From: Stieleria sedimenti
GTDB lineage: Bacteria > Planctomycetota > Planctomycetia > Pirellulales > Pirellulaceae
DNA length: 52,474 nt
Direction: 5' to 3'
NCBI RefSeq assembly: GCF_025060895.1
Contig: NZ_JANZKV010000208.1
Coordinates: 1 to 52,474 of the forward strand
Shown here: positions 28,479 through 35,560 of the stretch, one piece after another
Layout: each line of letters opens with the position of its first letter
How positions within the stretch are numbered: position 1 is the first letter of the stretch
Translations under genes and position numbers: made by a program
Notes under the pieces: generated by a model
Databases searched by the model: none
The model's input: the letters and a program-made list of their open reading frames with translations, nothing else
Told to the model about the DNA's origin: nothing

Positions 28479-28874
28479 ATTGCTATAGTTTGCGCCAACC
28501 CGGATTCTGCCGCCTCTTTTTTCAAAATTCCAAAAACGGAACTGGAACGGCACGCCATAAGCTCTAGTTACCGGTCAGCTCATCTGAATCGATCAATCCT
28601 GGAAGTTCCCTAAGAAGCGGATGTATGAAACTGGATCGCACGGCGCAGCGCTGTAGCGGCTACTTTGAGGGGCGTGGCTATCTTGCGAGTTCTTGCTTGC
28701 AGCAAGGAGCTTCGGGCCGCCAAGGTTCTTCTTGCAGATTTGAATGGCAGTGGAAAAAGTCTCGAAGTGCTTTGTCAGTCTCTGCTTGCCTTTGCAGAAT
28801 TTCGCTACGTGCATTAACTGAATGCCAGAGCGTAAGCGATTGAACACGATATCTCCGCATCGCCCTTGCCCACG
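28479..28874. other. Region between remnants, no recognised gene
   Basis: This stretch lies upstream of the agarase-like remnant and before the DUF1501 fragment on the other strand. Frames of 60-100 codons exist on both strands, but none shows a known motif, signal peptide or ribosome-binding site. It probably holds the former promoter of the agarase-like gene plus decayed sequence. Confidence 0.35.
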
Positions 28875-29030
28875 CGTTCGCTTAGCCCGTTCAAATTTTC
28901 TCAGCATGGAGATAGCGGACTATGGATCTCCGAGCTCTTTCCGTACGTCGCCCGCCATGCTGACGAACTTGCATTGATTCGTTCGATGCACTGTGATCAG
29001 CCGGCGCATCCGAGTGCGATGGTTCAGATG
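28875..29030 (+). pseudogene. Internal fragment of a DUF1501 gene
   Basis: The plus strand encodes [20 protein letters not shown] and continues [20 protein letters not shown] to [10 protein letters not shown]. This is the conserved N-terminal-third block of DUF1501 proteins (F.F.QHG.SG.WVSELFPH.A...D.L..IRSMHTD...H). Neither the Tat signal nor the long remainder is present; after residue MVQM the frame continues into unrelated sequence. It is a second, independent piece of DUF1501 in this window, on the strand opposite to the C-terminal piece at 26.8-27.06 kb. Confidence 0.8.
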
Positions 29031-29521
29031 CAGCAGCCGGAATTCATTTTCTTACCTCCGGAATCTTCTTACCTTTTTCCAGCGGCCGATTCGGGAATGA
29101 GTGGCAAAACAATTCCAGACTGTAATCGTCTTGCCCCGCATCGTTTTGCCCCTGCTTGTTCGCGATTTTCACTCCATCGGACTAACCGACGCCCGAATTC
29201 AGAAACAGCACGTCGGCGCAGAAGTTGCATCGACTTCTCGCAGTTGGCGATTTCGCGAACTCGCTTCAGTCGTTTTCACCGACGCGCCGAATCACCGGCG
29301 GCAAACTACACGCGGTTTCATCGACCGGAGCGTTTCGCCATCGCGCACCGGCGGCCGACACCGGAGCGTTCGCTTTCGATCTACCGGTCGATGAAAACGG
29401 TGTCACTCGGCAGCCGGGTAAGCGACACGGCGGTGATTCTGACCGACGCGAATTCGTCGTACGGGCCTAGCAACCCGATCGATGTACCAGCTGAGTTGTC
29501 GCACCAGGCCCAACGCCAAGA
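29031..29521. other. Region with no recognised gene and a 13-nt inverted repeat
   Basis: The plus strand stays open from the DUF1501 fragment to 29558, but the translation is Arg/Ser/Pro-rich with no known domain. An exact inverted repeat is present: TTTCATCGACCGG at 29316-29328 and CCGGTCGATGAAA at 29384-29396. It is probably decayed DNA. Confidence 0.4.
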
Positions 29522-29986
29522 TCAATCATCGTCTTGGGACTTTACCAAAGTGTTGTAAGTCGCCAGCAATTTCCACTTGCCTTCGTGCTTTTTCCAGGTG
29601 TTGTGTAATCGGTAGACCTGCTCTTGCGTTTCCTCGTCATCATCGACCATCAGTGCGTGCGAGTACGCATTAACGATCGCCACGTCATCCACAACGATCA
29701 CCGACACTGGAACGAGGTGATGTGCTAGAATCTTATCTTCGGTAGCCCTTAGCTTTCCGTAGTAAACATAGAAGCCTTCCGAGCTGTCGGCAGGCATCGG
29801 TGCCATGTCACCCCAAAAACAGCCCTTTGGATGGATGAACTTCTTCATTGCGTCCCAGTCTTGCTTTACATCGAGGCCCACCTGCTCGACTAGCACGGAC
29901 CAAACTTCTTTCTGGGCCCCCGTCATCTCTTCACCAACCACTGAAGTTGTGTGCAGAAGCAAGAGGATTAAGGCTGCAATTCTCAT
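29522..29986 (-). CDS. Secreted NTF2-like (SnoaL/DUF4440-type) protein
   Basis: 154 aa from ATG 29986, preceded by AGGAG at a suitable distance; the frame upstream to 30205 is not needed. It has a signal peptide ([18 protein letters not shown]) and then a small alpha+beta cone fold: [50 protein letters not shown] and [19 protein letters not shown]. The last is the typical W...GKWKLLA closing strand of NTF2-like/DUF4440 proteins. It is probably a periplasmic protein of unknown ligand or activity. It follows the sulfatase/GH32 mosaic on the minus strand and may once have ended the transporter transcript. Confidence 0.8.
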   Translation of the reverse strand: MRIAALILLLLHTTSVVGEEMTGAQKEVWSVLVEQVGLDVKQDWDAMKKFIHPKGCFWGDMAPMPADSSEGFYVYYGKLRATEDKILAHHLVPVSVIVVDDVAIVNAYSHALMVDDDEETQEQVYRLHNTWKKHEGKWKLLATYNTLVKSQDDD

Positions 29987-30134
29987 TTTGGATCTCCTGT
30001 GATACGGAACTAAACGACAGCAGAATACCAAATCTCGCGGTCCCTCCGTGCCAATACAAGCGACAAAGTATCGCCAGCGCGCTCCGGCGTCCGACGCCGA
30101 AAGAATGGGTTTAAAATGGAAGATGTGCGGTTTT

Positions 30135-30765
30135 TTAGTTATAGCTTTCCCCACTTCTAAGTGACTCGACTGCGTCTTGGAATTCGGTGGCCAGACGCTT
30201 GACAATCTCGGGATGCTCCGATGCGATGTTTTTCGATTCTTCTTTATCTCTTCTGATATTCCGCGGCGGTAAGAATGATATTGGCTTGCTGTCAGACGCA
30301 GCCTCGGCGGTGTCTTCCGTGGCGGCTGCCGCTTTCCAAATCGACTTGAGTTGGAATACCTTCAAAGACTTGATCGCAGTGACACTGCCAATCTTCGTTT
30401 CACTGGATCCCGTCTGGGATGGCTCGCGGCGATACGTTCGGTACTCAAGCCCTCCATCGATGTAGACCTCGTTGGTGTTTCGATCTGAGAAAATGCGGGC
30501 ACTGCGTCCGTCGTCCGGTCGCATAACCTGAACCCGCGAACGTGTTTGCCATGGTCGGCAATTCACGGCGCATCATTGACCGGCCCTGACAGACGGCCGT
30601 GCAGCCGTTCTTCATGGCGTCGATACCAGTCATCAACTGCCCGCGAGTCGGCGAGCACATCGGCGCGACATGGAAGTCCGTGAATCTCACACTCTCCTTG
30701 GCCAGGTGGTTGAGGTTCAATGTCTTCAGCAAGGGATTGCCATGCAGGGACACACCTTCGCCCAC
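30135..30765 (-). pseudogene. Mosaic remnant: sulfatase N-terminal part, GH32 C-terminal strand region, sulfatase C-terminus
   Basis: The first part (30765 to about 30540) encodes a sulfatase segment with a formylglycine motif: LNHLAKESVRFTDFHVAP, MCSPTRGQLMTG and LPTMANTFAGSGYATG. Then, in another frame, SARIFSDRNTNEVYIDGG and SVTAIKSLKVFQLKSIWK resemble the C-terminal beta-sandwich of GH32 (levanase/invertase) enzymes. Finally NIRRDKEESKNIASEHPEIV and KRLATEFQDAVESLRSGE match a sulfatase C-terminus. The sulfatase first strand, most of its body and the GH32 propeller are all absent. The GH32 call is less certain than the sulfatase calls. It lies 41 nt after the stop of the sugar transporter on the same strand. 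Confidence 0.7.
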
Positions 30766-30805
30766 AGCACTTCAGCTAGGGAAACGATTCTTGGATTCCC
30801 CATGC

Positions 30806-32410
30806 TCACTTCTCTTCTTTGATGCCCAATCGCGCTTGCATCTCTTCCAGCGGAACACCTTTGGTTTCCGGTACGAGGAATTTCACCCAAGCGAGTTGCA
30901 ATACCATCATGAACGTGAAGAACCCGAAGAGTTGGCCGGGCTCAAAGTGCTCCATGGCGATCGGAAACAGGAAGCTCAGGCCGGCCGCGCATACCCAGTG
31001 CGTGGCACTGCCGAGCGACTGCCCGGCTGCGCGGTGATCGTTGGGGAAGATCTCACCGATAAACACCCAGATCACCGTGCCTTGGCCGATGGCGTGGGCC
31101 GCAATGAATCCGATCAGACAGCAAAGCACGATCATGCTCTTGAATCCCAGGAATTCTTTGGCCGCAGCCGTCACCTCGATTGCAAGGTCTCTTGTCTCTT
31201 CAAAGGACGCGTCCGCAGGGATCGCAACTGACTCGCCTTCGTAGCCGCGGAGCGAACTGGCCTCGACCAGGGCCGTCTTGGCAGTGTCGTAGCCGGCGTA
31301 GACGCCCGGCCGATCCTTTTCGGTCACAAACTGCTCACCGGCTTCGACCGCGATCACTGTGTCGGCCGCGCCCGCCAAGTCACCGGCGGCCGAAACGACC
31401 TCGAAGGCCGGTGTACTCAGGAAGGCCCATGCACAAATACCGAGCGACGCGATGTAGCCGACCGAACCAATGTAAAGCAGCGTCCGTCGGCCGATCCTGT
31501 CGATCAGCGCCAGCCCCGCAAACGTGAAAATCAAATTTGTGATTCCCAGTGAGATCGAAGCCATCAAGGGATCGGACAGCCCCGCCAATCCCAACAGCCG
31601 CGGAGCGAAATAAAGGATAATGTTGATGCCGGAGAACTGGTTGAAGAAAGCGATCAAGAACGCCAGCATGATCGGGACCTGCAAGCGGCGGGTCCAGAAG
31701 TGAGCCGTATTCTGCTTGTCGGCCACAGAGGCCTCGACCTCGCCCACCAGTTTCTCGAGGTCGGCGTCTGTCATGTCCGGATTGATCTGTCGAAAGACCG
31801 TCTTGCCATCGTCCCGCCGATTCGCATGCGTAATCAGCCAGCGCGGGCTTTCCGGCAGCGTGAATGACAGGATGGTGTAGACCAGGGCAGGCACGGCCTC
31901 GAGACCGAGCATTACACGCCAGGCAATCGTTTCTGAGATCGCATTTCCGATGACCCAATTCGACGCGAAGGCCACCAGGATTCCAAAGACGATATTGAAC
32001 TGAAACATCCCAGCCAGTTTGCCACGATTATTCGCTGGCGAGATTTCGGAAATGAACATCGGAGCCGCGATCGTTGCAGCGCCCACGCCCAGACCGCCGA
32101 TGAACCGGGCAATCATGAAGGTCCATGGCTCGGGAGCGATCGCAGACGCAATTGCGGAGACGAAGTAAAGAACTCCCACCACGATCAAGCACTTGCGGCG
32201 ACCGAATCTGGCCGCTGGCATTCCACCAAAGATGGAGCCGACGACCGTCCCCCATAACGCGGCGCTCATACACAGGCCGTGCCAGAAGCCGTCGAGTTGC
32301 CATAGTCGCTGGAAGTCCTCTTCGGCACCTGAAATGACAATCGTGTCAAAGCCGAACAGAAATCCGGCAAGCGATGCGGTGATCGACCAAAGCAGTAGGC
32401 GGCTTGTCAT
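30806..32410 (-). CDS. MFS sugar porter (sugar:H+ symporter family)
   Basis: The 534-aa product is a 12-helix major facilitator. Sugar-porter signatures are LAGFLFGFDTIVISGA in helix 1, GRRKCL after helix 2, RFIGGLGVGAATIAAPMFISE in helix 4, LPESPRWLI before the central loop, FNQFSGINIILYFAP in helix 7, and a PETKG motif near the C-terminus. An insertion of about 95 residues between helices 9 and 10 (AFEVVSAAGDLAGAADTVIA and following) enlarges a loop. It probably imports a pentose or hexose released by the extracellular enzymes; xylose is attractive given the CE15-GH10 gene, but that is inference. No regulator-binding site could be assigned. Confidence 0.92.
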   Translation of the reverse strand: MTSRLLLWSITASLAGFLFGFDTIVISGAEEDFQRLWQLDGFWHGLCMSAALWGTVVGSIFGGMPAARFGRRKCLIVVGVLYFVSAIASAIAPEPWTFMIARFIGGLGVGAATIAAPMFISEISPANNRGKLAGMFQFNIVFGILVAFASNWVIGNAISETIAWRVMLGLEAVPALVYTILSFTLPESPRWLITHANRRDDGKTVFRQINPDMTDADLEKLVGEVEASVADKQNTAHFWTRRLQVPIMLAFLIAFFNQFSGINIILYFAPRLLGLAGLSDPLMASISLGITNLIFTFAGLALIDRIGRRTLLYIGSVGYIASLGICAWAFLSTPAFEVVSAAGDLAGAADTVIAVEAGEQFVTEKDRPGVYAGYDTAKTALVEASSLRGYEGESVAIPADASFEETRDLAIEVTAAAKEFLGFKSMIVLCCLIGFIAAHAIGQGTVIWVFIGEIFPNDHRAAGQSLGSATHWVCAAGLSFLFPIAMEHFEPGQLFGFFTFMMVLQLAWVKFLVPETKGVPLEEMQARLGIKEEK

Positions 32411-32703
32411 GCGATTTCTCGGCTTCGCGAAGTCTGCAAACCCTAGAACCTAGCCACAACTGCCAGTACATTCAATTGATTGAAAAGCCAGAAATGCTAT
32501 GCTCTTGTCATGACAGTGTAATTTAACGTAATGACAGACGGGCCATGTGAAAGCACGCAACAATTTCAGCCTCGTCAGCAAAATGTGTGGGTGGATGCTG
32601 GCTCTGGAGGCTTTCCAAGCTGGTGATACAGGGCGATTTGGATCGTTCGATGCGATTTGAAACCGTCTGCCTTTTTCATTGCAAGCTTTGCTTTCGCGTT
32701 GAG
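32411..32703. other. Upstream region of the sugar porter
   Basis: This is non-coding as far as can be seen. A short palindrome TGTCATGACA (about 32505-32514) lies roughly 100 bp upstream of the transporter start and could be an operator; a similar ATGACAG follows at about 32530. The downstream AraC remnant suggests that a regulator gene once stood here divergent from the transporter. Confidence 0.35.
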
Positions 32704-32820
32704 TCCCTCAACGCTGCCGGTTTCGCGGACCAGTCGCACTTCACGCGGCATTTCAAACGATTCATCGGGGTCGCGCCGGGAGCGTATTCCAAGGCGGTGA
32801 ATCCATCGAGCAACTCCTGA
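32704..32820 (+). pseudogene. C-terminal remnant of an AraC-family regulator
   Basis: The plus strand ends with SLNAAGFADQSHFTRHFKRF, IGVAPGAYSKA and a stop. This is the second helix-turn-helix of AraC/XylS regulators (AGFADQSHFTR.FK...G..P..Y). The ligand-binding region and first helix-turn-helix are not found upstream. The remnant lies divergent from the MFS sugar porter, the usual place for a transporter regulator. Confidence 0.8.
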
Positions 32821-32952
32821 CGCGCCGTCGCAACCCCAAGCCGTCCGGAGTGTTGCTCAATCGATCGCGACTCGCCTGGCTGCCGAAGGGGCAAGATCGC
32901 GACAAGGTTCTTGGTGTCCATCGTGACGCCTTCTGATCGACCGACGCCGGGC

Positions 32953-34116
32953 TCAATCGGTCGGCAACATCACCCACAACTCGGGTCGGCCGACATTGCA
33001 GTGAACCGCTCGAACGAGCATTCCCATGCACGCCCAGGAAACGAACAGCGTGATTCGAGCGGCATGCCACGCGATTGGGGCGGTGCCCAAGGCTGCACTG
33101 TGGCGATTATCGACGCTCGGAACGGGATGGAAAATTGTTTCAATCAATGCCGATCGTCGCGGCTCATCGTCTTGCAAAGTATCGAGAGTCTTCACGGTTT
33201 GTTGGAAAACGTCCCGTGATGCACCAGACTGCAGGACCTTGCCATCGATCGCATACGACGCTTGGCGGCTGAGTGTTGGCAACGTAAGCAAACCAAAGAA
33301 AGTCCAAAGCGTGAAGCCCAGGCACGTCATCGTCAGCCCCGCGATGCTCGTAACACCCGCTCCCGGCAACAATGTCGACAACGCGAAACCCGCAATCACC
33401 CAAACGAGGGCCAACATTAGGCCACGTGTACGACTGCCGCTTTGAATCGCTTCCAGTCGTCGCGCGATCACGACCGCTAGCTGCTCAGGGGTAAGTTTCG
33501 CGAGCGTGCCTGCTGGCAGCACAACGGTCTCCATTCGGGGCAGACCTACAATGCCGCCAGTGAAGCCGGTGTCGTGATGCCCAAGCGTCGTGACTGGACG
33601 CTGCCTCCACCCCCACGTTGAAACGATGGATTGAGCCTGCTCAATTGCCGGGATGATTCCCGGGTCATCTGCCACGCGATTCTTCAACGCTCCCACAAAC
33701 TTGGCAATCTGAAGCTGTGCCCCAATAAGAATGATCGCGGTGCCGACGATTGCCAACGCTGCACCGAGTACGCCCAGCCAGCGTCCCATGAGAAGGATCA
33801 ACAGGCTGGCGAAAAGAAACAGCGTTCCCTGGACAAAGACACCGCGGATCCAACCGGCCAAGAAGGTTCCAAGCGAGATCGTATTCGGTCGCCAGCGATT
33901 GGGAAGCAAGAATCCGCCGAGTAGATCCATCGGAAAGAGCACGGCAGCCAAGCAACCGAAGAGCAACACGAGAGCCGTCAAGTCACCGCCGCTCCACGAC
34001 TCGGAGTTGGGCAGAACCGCAAGTGGGTACTGCGTCAGAAGTAGAGCGGTACTCAACACGACGAGAGAGCCAACGCCGAACATGCCAAGTAACAGACGAG
34101 CACGGGCGTATGTCAT
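32953..34116 (-). CDS. Multi-spanning membrane protein, M48-related but lacking HExxH
   Basis: The 387-aa product has about seven hydrophobic helices (residues ~8-30, ~48-70, ~88-130 as two helices, ~255-300 as two, and a C-terminal one). It shows the block typical of M48 (HtpX/Ste24) peptidases: GGIVGLPRMETVVLPAGTLAKL (the active family has ...P..I.V..G.L..L) followed by TPEQLAVVIARRLEAI. At the position of the zinc motif AHELGH it reads ARRLEA, so both His ligands and the catalytic Glu are gone. It is most likely a catalytically dead homologue with a structural or regulatory role. The gene is isolated by about 200 bp from the Lacal_2735-type gene. Confidence 0.75.
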   Translation of the reverse strand: MTYARARLLLGMFGVGSLVVLSTALLLTQYPLAVLPNSESWSGGDLTALVLLFGCLAAVLFPMDLLGGFLLPNRWRPNTISLGTFLAGWIRGVFVQGTLFLFASLLILLMGRWLGVLGAALAIVGTAIILIGAQLQIAKFVGALKNRVADDPGIIPAIEQAQSIVSTWGWRQRPVTTLGHHDTGFTGGIVGLPRMETVVLPAGTLAKLTPEQLAVVIARRLEAIQSGSRTRGLMLALVWVIAGFALSTLLPGAGVTSIAGLTMTCLGFTLWTFFGLLTLPTLSRQASYAIDGKVLQSGASRDVFQQTVKTLDTLQDDEPRRSALIETIFHPVPSVDNRHSAALGTAPIAWHAARITLFVSWACMGMLVRAVHCNVGRPELWVMLPTD

Positions 34117-34168
34117 CGCTGAATCCCAATCGCAAATGGCAGGCTACCGCTTTCCCCTCGCTGTCTTC

Positions 34169-34327
34169 CTAAGCTTGCTTGTCCAACTCATCGAGTTGTC
34201 GGCCAATCTCTTCGGCCTCGGCACGCTTCTGGTCGCTTTTCTTCCGATTCACGGTCGAAAGGTCGTACGACTCCTGCATGAGCTTGTTGTACTTGGCTTG
34301 CAGTTTGTCTTTGCTATTTCCAAACAT
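34169..34327 (-). CDS. Small Lacal_2735-like (DUF6435) protein
   Basis: 52 aa from ATG 34327 (MFGNSKDKLQAKYNKLMQES and following); an ATG five codons upstream is also in frame, and a GGAG lies at a fair distance from the chosen start. The protein is a charged helical hairpin: KLQAKYNKLMQES.DLS, then KSDQKRAEAEEIGRQLDELD. The short opening MF, a KL..KY..LM.E. helix and a Glu-rich second helix fit the Lacal_2735/DUF6435 family of unknown function. It lies 40 nt after the truncated DCC gene and probably shares the SOUL transcript. Confidence 0.7.
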   Translation of the reverse strand: MFGNSKDKLQAKYNKLMQESYDLSTVNRKKSDQKRAEAEEIGRQLDELDKQA

Positions 34328-34367
34328 CGCGGGTGTCTCCATCGAGGGTTGTTGAAGAAGTGGTAGG

Positions 34368-34505
34368 TCATGCAGTGCATGACATCGAATGGTTGGTCTT
34401 CCCACGATCCATCCAGTGAAGCAGCTTGATTTCACGTAGGCAAAGCGGACATTCCCCGTCGTAGAAGACTTCGACCTTCCAGCTTGTGCCAGACGATTCG
34501 CTCAT
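34368..34505 (-). pseudogene. DCC-family thiol-disulfide oxidoreductase, truncated to 45 residues
   Basis: From ATG 34505, overlapping the SOUL gene stop as ATGA, the minus strand encodes MSESSGTSWKVEVFYDGECP then LCLREIKLLHWMDRGK, and about ten further residues to TGA 34370-34368. VFYDGECPLCLREIKLL is the diagnostic start of DCC/DUF393 proteins (redox motif CPLC; family motif D-x-x-C-x-x-C). Intact members are usually about 120-150 residues. Here everything after the first helix is missing and the sequence turns unrelated (TNHSMSCTA). The coupling to the SOUL gene is intact, so this stub is probably still translated. Confidence 0.75.
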
Positions 34506-35122
34506 GACCCAGGTTCCGTGTTAGCCGTATCGTTGAGCCGAATCAACACTTCGTTGCGACGCAAAGGTCCCGGCGTGAAAGGCGGATCGTAGCCGGCCGT
34601 CTCCGCTTTCGACTCACCCTCGAGCCCACGCAGCTTCATCCACTCGCGGAGTTTCGCTTCTTGCTTTTTGGCTACTTGTGAATCGAGTCGGCCAGAGAAA
34701 CGAATCACGGCGAAGCGACCGCCTTGGCGTTTGCGGATCTTCACGCCTTCTCCCTTGGGTTCCGGCACGCCTTCCGCGGCAACTTCCTTGGGCAATACAA
34801 ACCCCATTGAGACGTCCGACTTTCCGGCTTCACCTTCCATGAAGACGGGCGTCGTCATGGCGATTTTCTGGTCGTCTTCGTTTCCGCCACTGATGTAACG
34901 AAACAGCCGCATGAAGCTGCCGTCGCGTCCCTGGGAGTCCAACTTCGAATCCGTTGCCGCTAGCATCAGATCCGGATATTCGCGAATCTCGATGTTTCCG
35001 TCAGAATCGATCACCGTGTATTCCGCCGACTCGTATCCGGCTCGGACGGTCATCGTCCATGCCGCCACGGCGACCCCGAAGAGGCCCACCATCGCAGCCA
35101 AATAGTTCATTCTCCGTTTCAT
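34502..35122 (-). CDS. SOUL/HEBP family haem-binding-type protein, membrane-anchored or secreted
   Basis: 206 aa from ATG 35122, preceded by GAGAGG at about 8 nt; ATG 35110 is an alternative. After an N-terminal hydrophobic helix (LAAMVGLFGVAVAAWTMTV) the SOUL domain covers almost the rest: YTVIDSDGNIEIREYPDLML, FMRLFRYISGGNEDDQKIAM, TTPVFME, and a late RFAVIRFSGRLDSQ strand. The I.MTTPV signature is diagnostic. SOUL/HEBP proteins bind haem or tetrapyrroles in some organisms; in bacteria the role is unclear. It is the first gene of a minus-strand run with the DCC stub and the small Lacal_2735-type gene. Confidence 0.9.
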   Translation of the reverse strand: MKRRMNYLAAMVGLFGVAVAAWTMTVRAGYESAEYTVIDSDGNIEIREYPDLMLAATDSKLDSQGRDGSFMRLFRYISGGNEDDQKIAMTTPVFMEGEAGKSDVSMGFVLPKEVAAEGVPEPKGEGVKIRKRQGGRFAVIRFSGRLDSQVAKKQEAKLREWMKLRGLEGESKAETAGYDPPFTPGPLRRNEVLIRLNDTANTEPGS

Positions 35123-35560
35123 CCCACATACCTCTCGTGTTTTCAGCAGCAGACTGTAGCGGCCTGTCAAGCAAGTCTCGTGCCGGGGAATTGACGTTCA
35201 CCAATCCTATGACGCGACCGCCAAAACGGAGTCCTGAGTCGGAATGAATTCTGAGTCCGGAATGGTTACAATTGGCTCAGACGTCAGGTGTGCGGCTCCT
35301 GCCTCCGATAACCGATGTCGCAGGCAATGTGATACGGGATATCCTTTCGTAAGTGAATTGAGTCGGGAGTCCGGATCCGAAAGAAGAGGAGCAGAACGGC
35401 TCGCCCCCTCGGCCACATTGTCGGGTGCGAGAGTCCCTGGTTCGGATTGAGACCAGAAAGCTGCCCAAATAGGTCCGAGTTTTTTTCCGAAAAGCGAGAA
35501 GGAATCTCACGTTACCCACGAAGGAATTCGCAACGACGTCTTATCCGGAGCCTCAACAGC
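35123..35560. other. Divergent intergenic region between SOUL and CE15-GH10 genes
   Basis: No coding sequence is supported. Frames reach a few dozen codons without motifs. It contains an imperfect direct repeat (CTGAGTCGGAATG at about 35234 and CTGAGTCCGGAATG at about 35251) and must hold promoters for both divergent genes. GGAG at about 35547 lies ten bases before the xylanase start codon. Confidence 0.4.
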
